DNA of 64,000 nt from Podospora comata (lineage: Eukaryota > Ascomycota > Sordariomycetes > Sordariales > Podosporaceae): positions 806,001 to 870,000 of the forward strand of contig CP071493.1 in NCBI GenBank assembly GCA_017354895.1, given 5' to 3'. Of this stretch, positions 50,260-62,095 are shown piece after piece (positions within the stretch are counted from its first letter, which is position 1; the number at the start of each line of letters is the position of its first letter). Position numbers and translations under genes: made by a program. The notes beneath the pieces are model-generated. The model was not told the origin of the DNA. It saw nothing but the letters and a program-made list of their open reading frames with translations, and did no database searches.

Positions 50260-51024
50260 TTAGTGGTGAGCATCAGCCTTCTGGCCACCGTGGTACCCGA
50301 CAATCTTGAGTCTGCCAATCATCTCGCCCACGGTGAAGAAACCGAGGAGCTCGGCGACGAGGACGCCGCCGGCAGCGACTTGTGTCCTGGAGAGGTTGCG
50401 CACTTGCTGGGGGTTGAGGGACTTGGCGAGCTGGGAGAAGAAGGGGCCGGGGGTCTGGAGTTGCTTCCAGAGGTTCTGGAAGTATGTCTGGAAGGTAGAG
50501 ACGGAGCTATATCGAATATCACATGTTAGCGGACCAGGGTTGTGTGTATGGCGGGGTTGATATGAGGAGAAAACGTACGGAGGAGACATGCTCTGGCCCC
50601 GGAAGACGATCTTGGCCACCTCGATGCCAACCTTGGTGTAGTAAACGAGGGCAGGGGTTTTGCCTGGGTGTAGGATGTTAGTTATCTCGTGATATATTTC
50701 CTTGACGCCCAAGCATGCGCCCGAATTCCTTCAGCCCGGAGACATACTCTCAACAAAAGCAACAAGACGCCCAGTGGGCCCGCCAACCTTGCCCAACGCA
50801 CCCGAGACGTTCTTCGCAGCGTTGGTGATAGCAGGGCCGGCAGCGGCAGTGACGCGAGAGAGACCCTCCTGGGCCTTGGCCGAGAGCTCAGCGGCTTGAG
50901 CTTGAGCCTTGGTGGCAGTCTGCTTGGCAGTTTCGGCGGCCTTTTGTGTAGCGGAGGACTCGAAACGGACCATCTGGCGGCCCATGGTGAGGGCGGACCG
51001 CCGTGAGAGGAGGGCGAAAGACAT
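50260..51024 (-). CDS. ATP20: Mitochondrial ATP synthase subunit g
   Basis: Membrane subunit of the F1Fo-ATP synthase, important for enzyme dimers and cristae shape. Three exons: 51024-50748, 50663-50579, 50506-50260 (202 residues, all junctions in frame, CTAAC branch sites). An open frame continues upstream of the chosen Met, but MSFALLSRRSALTMGRQMVR is a good mitochondrial targeting sequence (Arg, Ser, no acids), so I start there. An Ala/Lys-rich amphipathic stretch follows, then the subunit g core: PALVYYTKVGIEVAKIVFRG, VSTFQTYFQNLWK, and the C-terminal membrane helix GGVLVAELLGFFTVGEMIGR, which carries the GxxxG-type dimerisation surface expected here. Confidence 0.92.
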
Positions 51025-51596
51025 TTTGTGTGGCGAAAGAATGTGAAAAAGAAGGTCGATTCGGGTATCGGGGGGTTCGGCCGAGCGGTGCGAGTGAACG
51101 ACGGCTCTGGAAATCGAGGGAGGGCCAATTGGGGGGAGAGAGGGGTTGGACGGCGGCCGGATGAAGGTCGTGAAAAATCCGGGTTCGGGGTGGTTGTGCG
51201 TGGTGCCGGCCGTTGACGCTGGGTGGGTTTTGGTGGTTTGTTGTGGTGGCTTCCAACGAACGAAAGACGATATCGCGCAACTGGGAATAAAATGGGGCCC
51301 GTGGATGGAGAAAAATGGGAAGCTCCGGAACATTTCGAACTTCGGGCACTGGCCAGTTCCAACTTCTCGGCAAACTTGTCAGCCAATCAGCTGCCAGAAT
51401 TGGTACTGAAGCTCGGACCATATCTTCTTAGCTACCGTCATTTTGTGCCTGTCTCGAGCTGTCAGTTGAAGCAACCACTTACACATACACTTTCACATGC
51501 ATCCATTCTCATTTTCAGCCTTGTTATTGTTTCCTAATTCTTCATGAGTTCTTGTAAAATTCTTATACTATCCAAAATACGCTCTTCACTTCCAAC
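51025..51596. other. Intergenic between ATP20 and lad1
   Basis: The upstream region of ATP20 and the 3' flank of lad1. No separate gene; open frames extend the ATP20 frame upstream but lack conserved content. Confidence 0.5.
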
Positions 51597-52785
51597 CTAA
51601 TCCAAGCTCTGAATCTGCACCTTGATCGCCCCCGTCTTCGGATCACTCGCCGTATTAAACGCCTTCAGCGCCTCCTCCAGAGGAAACCTATGCGTAACCA
51701 ACCTCGACATATCCAGCACCTTGCTCTGCACCAACCTAATCGCCCTCGGCCAGGTGTTGCTATACCGATACTGAAACTGCAAATCAACCTCCCTCACGCT
51801 CGCCCTCATAAACGGAATCTGAATCTCGTTCCTCCCCACCCCAATTACAAACACCTTGCCTCCAAACTTCATGGCCCAGATGGCCGCCCCAATCGAGCTC
51901 TCAACGCCGGTACACTCCAATGCAATCGCCGGCTCGATACCATTGAACCCCTCCTTGACAATCCTCTCCGCCTGCTGTTCCACGCTCAACCCAGGCTCAA
52001 CCTTCACCGTCACCACCCCCGGCGCGATCTCCTTTGCAAACTTCAACCTCCCCTCATCAATATCCGTGATGACCAACGGACACGCCCCTGCCGCCTGGCA
52101 ACAAAGCAGCGTAATCAACCCAATCGGCCCCGCCCCGCAAATCAACACCGGATCTCCCAGCCTCACACCCGCCCTCTGCATGCCAGCCAAAGCTACGCTC
52201 AGCGGCTCGAGCATCGCCCCGTCCTCATAGCTCATATCCCCAATCTTGTGGCACCAGACAGCCTTGTGGTTGACATACCGTCTTAACAAGCCCGCCACTG
52301 GGGGTGTAGACAGGAAGTCGACCTTCTCGCACCCATTGTATCTGCCGGTGAGGCAGGGCTCGCACTCGTTACAGATGACCTGGGGCTCGATGGCTACGCG
52401 GTCTCCGACTTGGAGGGTCTTGACGGAGGGGTGGACGGCGATGATCTCACCGGCGGATTCGTGACCGAGGACGTGGTCGCAGGTTACGATCATGGGGCCA
52501 ATACAGCCGTGCTTCCAGAAGTGGACGTCGGAGCTGGAGACGGTAACATGTCAGTATGAACTTGGTCCGGAAAGGGGGTGAGAAGAGAGGGCGAACTAAC
52601 CCGCAGATACCTGTGCTTCTGATGGCAACTGTCACCTCCCCTTCTTTGAGCTCTGGGCTGCCTTGCTGGACGCTTTCCAAGCTTGGTTCGGCAGAGTCGA
52701 TCCAGAGGTCATGGCCAGGGTTGGTGAAGACACCAATGTTGGCCTTGGAGGCCTTTACTTTTGTTGTTGTCGTCGTCGTCGACAT
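51597..52785 (-). CDS. lad1: L-arabinitol 4-dehydrogenase
   Basis: Cytosolic NAD-dependent zinc dehydrogenase that oxidises L-arabinitol to L-xylulose in fungal L-arabinose catabolism. Two exons, 52785-52601 and 52533-51597 (373 residues, normal length), with a GTTAGT donor, CTGAC branch and CCAG acceptor. Catalytic zinc ligands Cys61, His86 and Glu87; structural-zinc cysteines 116, 119, 122 and 130 ([15 protein letters not shown]); Rossmann GAGPIG at 195-200 and acidic ITDID at the end of the second strand (NAD rather than NADP). The long blocks [25 protein letters not shown] and [19 protein letters not shown] are typical of Lad rather than xylitol or sorbitol dehydrogenases. The N-terminus has an unusual run of six Thr. 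Confidence 0.93.
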
Positions 52786-54432
52786 CTTGTCTGTTTCCTG
52801 TCTGCTTACTTGAGCCAAGTGAGTTTATCAATGGCGATGATCGCGGGGTTGATAGCAAAAAGCTCTCTAAGCTATAAGAGCTGGTGCTCAGAAGAACAAA
52901 GATGGGACGGGACGGGAGAAACACAACACAAAGGGGACGCGAGTAAGTTTAACTTTTCCCAACCGTCAACTTATATAGTTCACCAAACGGAAGAATCCGA
53001 ATACCGGATAAGAGTTGTAGGCAGGCAAAGGGTGTAATGGGACCTGCCGATCTCGCTACAACCCTCCATAGATACTTTACTACAAAAGCTCGCAAGGTGG
53101 GTTTGAAAAGGGAACCATCTATGTCACAAACCCAGCCGCCTGTGTGTTCATGTGGCACCTCCTCCACCTCCTCTTCCACCCCCCACGGTCCACGGTAGAT
53201 GCAGCAGTTTTGATATCTGATCTGATGATGATGCCCCCCTTGGACGATCACAAGCACTAGAAGCTAGCACGCCCAATGCACTTTTCCATTACGCCGCCGC
53301 GTCTCCTCCCCCCCACCACTGCACAACCTTACATTGGCACGGGAAAGAAACAAAAGAAAAGAATTGTTCTAGACGCATCAATGGCGGGTAATTCTCACCC
53401 ACACCCAGGTCCTCTTTCGTTACCGAACCAATCCTTCGAGATGTAGGTTTGATGATGCAAAGTGATCAGGAGGGAAAGTAAAGCAAGGTAGCCATGTTCC
53501 CGGGAAGTGGGGTCCAAAAGATTCTCGGGGTTATGACTTCGGCCGCTTCAACACCGACGACGTTCTTGTTGCCAACGGGATGCCGTGGTGTATGTCGGTC
53601 TACTGCAGTTCACGGTACGTCTCCCCCCGCCATCCGCGCCAATCACCGGCCGTTCAACAACCATCGACCCTCTCGGGAGCGGCCGAAGGCCAACAGCAAC
53701 GGTTCTTGTTTACCCCCCCCCCCGTGCCCCGCTCCGTGCTTCGGCGGGGCTGGCTGGCTTGCTCCTCAATTGCCCAGACCATTTTTCCGCCTCGGCCTGT
53801 GTTCTTCCGCCTACCATCGAACGTAGATTGGAAATGTGGCTTTTGTTTGATCGTATGTACCAATGCTACCTCGACATGTGGTTTGAAACAATAATAATGA
53901 AAAACCGAACATGGCAGTTGGCATTCTTCTTATCCGGCTCGGTCTGGATTGCCGGATACAACGTGGTCTTCCGGTCTGCCGAGACCGTTTGACTTTTGCC
54001 GTGATGTATAAAATCTTCCAGAATACAATAGATGACCCGTATACACTCCATCTCCTACACCGTATTTTCCACGTTGAGGATATTGTCCAACGAAATCAAA
54101 TCCGTCCACAGAAATATGGAACCATGCCCGCCTAGGTTTCCTTTCAAGTCTCCGCCAATTATGGATGCCCTTCGCATCTATTATCACCATATGCATGACT
54201 TTATGCATCTCCCCCAAAAAAAAGCCAAGTTTGTGCAGCAGAATATCATGTAGATCGTCTCACGGCGTGCAGAGAGTTCCGAAATGTCGGGTCCGTCGTG
54301 CTCAGTCAGCTGCGGGGTATCTGTCGTAAAAGGTGAAAAGAAAAAAAGTCGCTATGTTGTTGGTGTTTCCGATGCTGTCGTGAACTTGTGAGCTTCGTAT
54401 CCGCCCCCCTGGCTCCAATGGTTCTGATGTCA
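52786..54432. other. Intergenic, no gene seen
   Basis: The upstream region of lad1 and the 3' flank of the small secreted-protein gene. It contains a run of Cs at about 53710-53722. Overlapping open frames at 53494-53992 look like chance. Confidence 0.5.
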
Positions 54433-54664
54433 TCAAGCCATGGCTATCACCACGTCCCCCAGGCATCGACCATAGGAGCAGCAAGCCTCTGGAGCGAGCT
54501 CGCCTTTGAGGATAAGGTCACGTTTTAGCTAAACAAAAGAGTTAGGCATGAGGTTGGGGGGTGTATGAAGTGGGGAGACGTACATCTGGGCAGACAATTG
54601 GTCTTGCTACGGCCATGCTGCTTGCCACGATGGCCCAGACGGCGAGGAGAGAAGGGAGTCGCAT
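54433..54664 (-). CDS. Predicted small secreted cysteine-containing peptide
   Basis: Too short for routine ORF calling. Exons 54664-54584 and 54528-54433 are joined by a 55-bp intron with donor GTACGT, branch CCTAAC and acceptor TTTAG; the junction keeps frame and gives 58 residues. The N-terminus is a good signal peptide (MRLPSLLAVWAIVASSMAVA, likely cut after about residue 20). A dibasic Kex2-type site KR lies at 29-30. The remaining part carries ACCSYGRCLGDVVIAMA, so cysteines are at 25, 43, 44 and 49. I do not recognise a named family; a secreted signalling, defensive or effector peptide would fit. The excellent intron and signal sequence argue for a real gene, but the evidence is structural only. 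Confidence 0.6.
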
Positions 54665-56219
54665 CTTGACTGGTTGGACCGATTTGCTGGTACAATTAAC
54701 GGGCGAAGAGACAAAAATCCAGTCGTCGTGAGCTCACAACAAATTTAAAAAAAGAAGGCTGATCGCAATACGTAAAGGAACCTGGGAAAGCTGAGAGAGT
54801 GGAACCGGCGAATGGGTCTCTTAAAGCAAGGCGAGATGCCGAAGCCGAAAAAGATGGCTGTAGATTTCGTATTCTAGACTTGATAATTGTGAGAGCAACG
54901 ATCAAAGAAAGCGGTGCAGCACGGGAGCGGTCTGGAGCTTAATACGAGGAATCAGACGATAAGAGAGCAAAGGTGCAGTGCTCGTAGGCTGGATATGGCC
55001 ACTCGGCGTTTCTCTTTTGGAAACATGGGCTTCATCCTATCGTCTTGCTCATGGAGAACAGTTTGGGTCTTTGACTTGATGAAGAGGCACAGTGACAATC
55101 GGAGAGGACATTACAGTCGGACTCAGCCCTTGTCATGAACTGATAAAGCGAGCTCGCTCAAGGCTGTTTTCTCAGTCAGTGACAAGGTTAATCCGATTGG
55201 GGTTTGTATGCAATGCAAATGTCTCAACTCTGCAAGCCGTCGGTAACTGCGAGAAACTTCGCCGCTTCCTACTGGTCTTATGGGATCCTGTCGAGTACGC
55301 CGTGTCGGTCGCCGAGCGGGAGGGACGGCGAAGCATTAAGACGACATTATGCTATGCGTGAAGGCCGCAGTGGTGGAGTGTGGGGAAACCATGGCTCCAG
55401 CTGGGCTGAGAATGGTCTTTATCTCCATGTCTCAGAGCCTGCCAATGAGAATGTTAGGAATACTGCTGTACTGCTGGTGCCTGTCATAGTCTAGGGATTT
55501 CGTTCAGCTCCGAGTTGCGATGAGGAATCGATGGCCTTGGAAGTGAATCCAGCCTTCTGCCGAGTTTGTTGGGCGTGAAGCTCAGAGAAGGGAAATGCAA
55601 ATAGTATCGATACAGAAAGGGAACTGAAAAGCGTGGCAAGGGGAAGCCACAGTGCTGATTCCATGTTTGTAACATGACAAACGAATGGGTGCTCGTTTCA
55701 AGTTGCTGAGGAAGATGGACTTTAAAGTTCGAGAAAATACGAAACCAAGCCACAGACCCCGCGGAGATGGGTATAGCGGCTAGAACCGGAGGAAACGGCG
55801 CGATAATATTGAGAGCCTCGGTCATCAAACTCCCCTGAAAAGAAATTATACAGATGCATCCTGAAAGAGTTTCTTGAAAGTTGCTCTCTGGGTAGGAAGA
55901 TATCAGTTTAAAGGGCAGGGTTGGGTGCATTTTCTCTTTGCGGCATGTGAAATCACCCCGCCTCGCATGGAGCACAGGCCACCTCAGCCTGAGCTTCAGC
56001 CACACAATGACGTTGTCGATTCCAGCCCTGGTTAGGGAAGCTTCCAGCTTGGAAAGGCCCACGTCACACCTGTCAGTCCACCAGCTGGAGCTTCCGTTCT
56101 TAAAAACAACAAAGCTGTCCGGATCTATCCACTACAATCAACGACAGGAATACTCGACGTTATACTTTTTTTCCTACAGTGACTGAAATAACCACCAAGA
56201 CCACATCAGCGCCGCCAAA
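54665..56219. other. Intergenic with one doubtful minus-strand frame
   Basis: The upstream region of the secreted-peptide gene and of the BAP31-like gene (+). A 192-codon minus-strand frame covers 55484-56062; an acceptor-like TTTTCAG near 55832 precedes a hydrophobic stretch (NIIAPFPPVLAAIPISAG). I see no family or matching donor, so I do not call it a gene. Confidence 0.4.
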
Positions 56220-57060
56220 ATGACGCTCTACTACACCTTGGTATGCCCCTCTAGCTGGCTACTACAGCAGCGCTTTTGATCTGGGATCTGGGCTAACATC
56301 GCCAAAGGTCTTTATGCTACTAGTAGCAGAGATGGCCTTGTTCATGCTCTTGGTCATCCCACTGCCATTTACGATGCGCAGGAAGCTCTTTACGTATGTT
56401 TCTATCCAGCTCACCTCTTATCGGCCGAAGTATAGCTAACCTCTGATTTCCCAGCTTCATTTCCGAGAATCCGATTGTCGCAAAAGTACAATACTGGCTC
56501 AAGATCACCTTTGTCTTCATCCTCATCCTGTTCATCGACAGCGTAAATCGTGTCTACCGCGTCCAGGTCGAACTTGCCGCCGCAACTGAGGGTAACAATG
56601 GACAGAGCGCGTACGTCTATTATACCCCACTTATCCTATTTTTCTGTACCTCCCAGACACTAATCAAGTCAGGAGCAGAACTGCCATAATGGGACACGAG
56701 CGTCTCGAAGTCCAGGCCCGCAAGTTTTACTCGCAGCGCAACATGTACCTCTGCGGCTTCACCCTCTTCTTGTCCCTCATCCTCAACCGCACCTACATCA
56801 TGATCCTCGAGACGCTCCGCCTGGAGGAGAAGGTCAAGCTGTACGAGGGCTCCGAGAAGAACACCAAACAAGCCGAGAAGCTCGCACAGGCTGGTGATGC
56901 TGGTGAGATTGCGCGGTTGAAGAGGGAGATCAAGCTTCGTGATCAAGACATTGCTACCCTCAAGAAGCAGTCCGAGGGTTTGCACAGGGAGTATGACGAG
57001 TTGGCCGAGAGATATGGTGCCACGCAGGAGAATGGCAAGCTTTCCAAGAAGGACAAATAG
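56220..57060 (+). CDS. BAP31/Yet-type ER transmembrane protein
   Basis: Endoplasmic reticulum membrane protein of the B-cell-receptor-associated 31 family (yeast Yet1-Yet3), linked to sorting and quality control of membrane proteins. Four exons: 56220-56240, 56308-56393, 56455-56610, 56673-57060 (216 residues, all in frame). Three membrane helices (about 4-28 starting in LYYTLVFMLLVAEMALFML, 45-62, and 105-122), the conserved block QARKFYSQRNMYLCGFTLFLSLILNRTY, then a C-terminal coiled coil (about 130-190). The last four residues, KKDK, are a KKXX-type ER retrieval signal. The acceptor of exon 4 could also be six bases later (dropping two residues). Confidence 0.9.
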
Positions 57061-57862
57061 GATCTGAACCTTTGGGAGGGGGTGGAGAACCTTGACTCTG
57101 GTGCCGCTTCTGGTGTTGGGAAGGTATCGGGATCGTCGGGGTTGTTTAAGGAGGATGAGAGTGAAACGGAGGTGCGGTTGCGGAGGGCAGGGTCGGAAAA
57201 TATTTGGTCTCCCTAGAGATAGGGAGATTGTGTAAGAGGAGAAGGAATGGATGATGTGACTGAAAAGTGTGTATGGTTTTGAGGGTGTTGGGCTAGGGGC
57301 TTTTTCTTACCTATGTGTATTCATTAATGGCGAACTTTCATGGTTGTTTTTACTCTGAATGGGACATTTACTTGATTACCAAACACACATTGCTGGAGAG
57401 ATACTTGGTTGCACTGTGTTTGGACAAGACTGGAAAAGTCTTGTACAATGCAAATAACACTGGTGAGGTATCTCAACACGAAGCACATAACCCTATCCTG
57501 GGACACGGCGATCCATATGCATGCCTGTGGCTGTGGCTTTCTCAAGAGCTTTCACACCGGTAATATTTGGAAGGGAAACTTGTGGATGTGCAGAAAACCC
57601 AGTGTCTTTTCTCTATATCTATATACAACAAACACTAAGGAAAAAAGGCCCAACCAGGGCTGTCTATAACCATACAAGCCCAAGAAATGCTAACAATCCG
57701 CCCAAAAAGTCTTTTAACGCCCAAAATAGTTTCCCTCCTGTCCCACTTTTTTCCTTTCGCTATAAAGTAGTTGACTTTTTTATACAAGAGCTTTTGTTAC
57801 AATATATACATACACACCGCCCCTTTCCCCACAAGGTGGTGGTGACATGCAAGCAGTAGTAC
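57061..57862. other. Convergent intergenic region, no gene seen
   Basis: The 3' flanks of the BAP31-like gene (+) and the DUF1479 gene (-). Only short frames; AT-rich as expected for 3' untranslated DNA. Confidence 0.5.
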
Positions 57863-59391
57863 TCAATACATGTCATACAAGTCGGGGAACAAGATCCCGT
57901 TCGCCATGGCGAGCACCTCCCTCTCAAAATCCGTATCCGCCTCCTCCTCGTCCCAAGGCAGCAGGCCCATCGCCCGAAGCCCTTCCTCCCCGCCGGCGTC
58001 GCTTATTTCTTGGACGCCTGGACGGCCAATGTAGTGTGCTTCTCCCCTGCCGTGACCGCTCCCGTAGCCGTACCCGTCAAAGAAATCTGGGCCGGGGCAA
58101 CCGAGGAGAAAAGATTTCCGCTGGCGGGAGAGGTAGAGGGCGTTTGTTTGGGTTAGGGGCACGCAGGGGAGGTACATCACGCTTGCTGAGGGGGTGGGGG
58201 AGGAAGAGGTGATGGAGTGGATGAGGTCGGGGTGCCAGATTAGGTAGTCGCCTGGGGAGAGGTCGGGGATGTCGATTAGGGAGCGGCGGAGCTGGAGGTG
58301 GGGGTGGATGGACGAGTTTATTTCCTGGGCGTAGGAGGGGAGGGCGCCGTGGAGGATGGAGTTTGTGGGTGCGAATGCCCAGTTTTCTGATTCCGGGGAG
58401 GAGGAGGAAGAAGAAGAGGGGGAGAAGAAAGGGCGGAGGAGGAAGTAAGCTGTTGCGTGCTTGAGCAAAGGACAGACGCGCATGGAGGAGGGCCCCGGGG
58501 ATAAGGCGAGCCAGCCTTGGTACATCCTGAAGATGGAGCATGCGCCGGCTTTGTGGTAGAGGTCCGAGGTTACTGTCAGACGGGTGCTGCTCTGTACGTG
58601 AGGTTAGTGGTGGTGCAAGAAATGATGGAACGCGGTAATTGACGAACCTCCCATGGGTTGTAATCTTCCCATTGCCCCTGGAATATCTCATTGTAGGTGC
58701 CTGCCCTTCCATACCCGTCCGTCTCCCATCTTTCCACACTGCCGCCATCAATATGAGCTGCCGCGGGGGACCTCGTGTCTGCCGTCTTTTGACCTGTCCT
58801 GATTCGGTCGGCATAAGTGATCGGGAAATTCGTGGTCACCCTCGCCTTTGGATTTTTCGAAGTCCATAACCCCATGGCAAAACGTTGAGCTTCCAAGACA
58901 TTGGGGTGTCCCCTTGCCTTGATCTGAGCTGCACTCCAATACAGTTCCTGTAGGTCAGATTCCTGAGGAGTCCTTGGCCTTTTCTCTGCATTTTCGTCAA
59001 GATACCCCATAGCTCCTTGGTACAAGTCCTCCGCAGTATCCCGTGGAATCACATTGCGTATGATAGCAACGCCTCTCTGTCGAAGGCCTTCCCGGAAGAC
59101 CTCGACCACCCCGGGTTTCTTGATGTTGGAAAAGTCGATGGTGGGGACAGCCTGTGACCCCAAAGATGATACAAGATCAACCTCGTCCGAGAGGCTCTGT
59201 ATCAGGCGCTGCCATGAGGGCACAAGTGTCGATTCCTTTCCGGATACTAATCTTTCCTTCAGGACACTAAACCGCCGCGGGAGGGGTATTGGCTCGGAGG
59301 ATGATCGTGAAAGCATCTCATCCTTTCTCGACGGGGGTGAATGGCTCGAGGAGACTGGGGAGATCGGAAGAGGCCCTATAGAAATGGCCAT
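57863..59391 (-). CDS. DUF1479 family iron/2-oxoglutarate-type oxygenase
   Basis: Predicted non-haem iron dioxygenase of the DUF1479 (YbiU-like) family; the substrate is unknown. Two exons, 59391-58648 and 58591-57863 (490 residues), with GTTCGT donor, CTAAC branch and TACAG acceptor. The start is the ATG at 59391; in-frame codons continue upstream but without an ATG. Visible: Fe-binding HxD in AAAHIDGGSVERW (His213, Asp215), later WHPDLIHSITSSS with a candidate distal His, and family blocks LYWSAAQIKARGHPNV, NPWESSTRLTVTSDLYHKAG and RMYQGWLALSPG. A run of Ser (about residues 297-305) is low-complexity. Confidence 0.88.
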
Positions 59392-60015
59392 GTCGGGGGA
59401 TGCGCGCGAATAACATAGCAACACGGGAGGAGGTGCAGCTGCAATTCAGGAGCGCATATTGGATGCAGGAAAGAGTGGGAAGGACCCGGTATGTATTCAG
59501 CAGCTGCAAGAAGCAGCAGAGATATACACATTGTCAGTCGACAACGGTGACGAATACGGCGTGGTTTCCATTGCTTGCCTCGGTGTGGGCATTGCTCCAG
59601 GTCTGAAAGACGGTTGTCGATGCATCAAGATCCGAAAGTGGAAACCAAATAGGTGTAAGTCGTTTGGGCCATGTCCCTGTCTCCCTACCAGGGGACCGCA
59701 AAGCGCAGAGACGGGCCGTCTGGCCGGACAAGACACCCCACGTAAATTCTACGATGGTTCCCCCAATAGGGGAATTTTAAGCACCCCTACCCAAAACCAA
59801 AGGCAAAGATCCAAACAACTGTCTTGGTTGATTTCTCAAAGCTCTGCTAACGTCTCGCTTGCAATGCCCGCAAGTCCCTAGCTTTCCTTTGCAGGGCTGA
59901 AAAGAGCCTCTAATAAGAGCAGGGATCAGGGCTTTAACCCAAATGCACTGTTGATCTGTCCCGACATGCCGATTTGCGCCGCGTGTTGTCCTTTTCTGGT
60001 TCCGTGATCTCGTTT
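59392..60015. other. Intergenic, no gene seen
   Basis: The upstream region of the DUF1479 gene and the 3' flank of the HhH gene. A 140-codon plus-strand frame (59459-59881) has no recognisable content. Confidence 0.45.
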
Positions 60016-61058
60016 CTAAGCTTGTTTCCCTCGTTTGGAACGGCGGATAGGGACGTTAGTGTCGGCATTGTCACCGGAAGTCTTCCTTTTGGCCGGTGGC
60101 TTAGACTTGGTGGTTTTCTCTTCGGGCTCTGTTTTGGTTGCCGGCTTGTCTTCCTGGTCCGTTGCCGCTCCCTTGTCGTTCTCCTCTGCCTTTTCCGCCG
60201 TGGCAGCCGCCTTTCCAGAGGCTTGGGTATGGTCGCCCCTCATAATGGCAAAAGCCACCTTTTCTATATCGACGGCTCTCACACCAAGCCTCTTCGCCAA
60301 GGCCTGGGCTTTCAGAGTCAACTGGGAGTACTCGTTCTTGTTGTACTTGATGGGTCCCTTGGACCCATCATACTCCAGCCAATAAAAAGCCTCATCGGCA
60401 AAAAAGATGATGTTATCTGGAGCGTGAACAGCAAGTAGTAGCGAGGCGGTGGCCGGCCCGATGCCCTTGAGCTGAGTGAGAATATCCAGGGCCTGAGGCC
60501 ACTGCTTCTTGGCCTGGTGGTACTGAGCTACGGCCTTTCGTATCGTCTCTTTCAAAGTCTTGGGATCGTTTGATGAAACGAGCTTCATGAGAGAGGGTCT
60601 GAATTTCCCATGGCGACTGTCACCCAAGTCAGTCCCACTGTGATGATACCAAACTCTCGGTAACAGTAAATGAGACCAAAGAAACACCATCCCCACAACT
60701 GCAGTAGCATTGTTCAAAACACTGGATGACGACAAGTCTGGAGACGAGAAAACACATACAGCTTCCATTCGACCAGCAATTTGACATCTTCAATTGTCAT
60801 TTGTTTGGGCTTTTCCTGGCCAAACTGCTCAAGGGCTTCGCCATATCGATAGGCATCAAGCTCAGACAGAGACTTGTGGCCTTCTTTGGCTACAAGGCTG
60901 TATTAGTCCATGTGCAACTCTGACCGGAATAGTCTTGTCAGAGACTTACTGCCTTTGCTTTTGGAAATAGCCTCAAGACAGGCCGGGTATCTGCCAAGGT
61001 ACTCATGAAATTCGCTGTCGGTTATATTATCCGCAGACGGGATGGTCGAGCTTCCCAT
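60016..61058 (-). CDS. Helix-hairpin-helix protein of unknown function
   Basis: Three exons, 61058-60950, 60889-60760, 60616-60016 (279 residues, all junctions in frame; the second intron is 143 bp). The N-terminal part (GRYPACLEAISKSKG, LSELDAYRYGEALEQFG, MTIEDVKLLVEWKLRHGKF) is conserved-looking; a helix-hairpin-helix LTQLKGIGPATASLLLA sits near residue 150, as in DNA glycosylases and other DNA-binding proteins, followed by IIFFADEAFYWLEY. The C-terminus is Lys/Glu-rich and ends in RRSKRGKQA, a likely nuclear signal. I saw no catalytic Lys/Asp of a glycosylase in the expected place and no Fe-S cysteines. A nuclear DNA-binding or repair role is plausible but inferred. Confidence 0.78.
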
Positions 61059-62095
61059 TGCGGCTCTTGGTACAGATTGCGGTCTTGATGCCGGGCCAGG
61101 GTTGTATCGCAGGAACAACGGTCGCGATCCGCGAGATCCACCAGGCTCAATCCGACGGGTCGCTGTCCGGGAGCTCGTGCCGTTGATACGTTGATACGGT
61201 ATTCGTCGATGCAAAGACCAGCAATACGCCCGAGTTAAGGCCAGATCAACCGAGATTTTTTTTCTCTGAGTGAGAAAGTTGAAGAACACGACCCAAGCAA
61301 TGAGGTTGAACGAAACGTTTTCCTGATTCGGCCCACAATGGCGATGAGAGTGAGAATGACACCGAGTCGGATGATGATGGCGCTTCACCGGGAGAGGGAT
61401 GCTGGTTTTTTCTTAATACGGGTTTGCGAAACGGCGGCTAAGCGGGACATAACCCAAGATTAACGAGACCAATGCAGGAACCGACGAGGGGAGGGTTTCT
61501 GGAAGATGTGGAAGGTGTGCCGGTGTCGATTGACGAGACGCGATGAGAAGCGCGTCAGTGGTGTAATCAAACACCACCAAAAATGATGACAACAGGAGGC
61601 TTCGAAATACGCCAACGAGATCCCGAAACTGTTTCAAAAGGTTCCGAAGACGAAGATGAAGGAGATCATTCAACCCGAGTATAAAAGCACACTCTCATGG
61701 AAAGATATGCAAACATCATAAAAGGCCCCTCTCTCACTCAGGGTCTTCATTTCTGTACCAAGCACTTAAACCCCTGCTGATAATCATCAATCTAGTTGCC
61801 CGTCACTGGGCCGTTGGCAGCTGCAAGACGATAGACTGGTCCGTGCACCCAATCAATCCAGCCCACTTCGACCACGAGCCCACCTCAGGCTCCAGTCAAA
61901 AATTGGCGGCGGGACTTGTAGCCGCTGACTGGAATTCCAAAAGACTCTCTCTCACCTTCGCGCCACTTTTACCCGCTGACTGCAAAGGAAGAAAAAAACA
62001 TACAGACTTCATAGCCTTCACCGTACTTCCGTAACGGACCAACCCTTACTCCTCACTCAACTTTTTTACCGGTAAAGAAAACCCAAACCGACAAA
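61059..62095. promoter_or_regulatory. Divergent intergenic region HhH gene / small zinc-finger gene
   Basis: About 1 kb between divergent start codons. No supportable frame, repeat or RNA gene; it becomes CT-rich before 62096. Confidence 0.45.
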
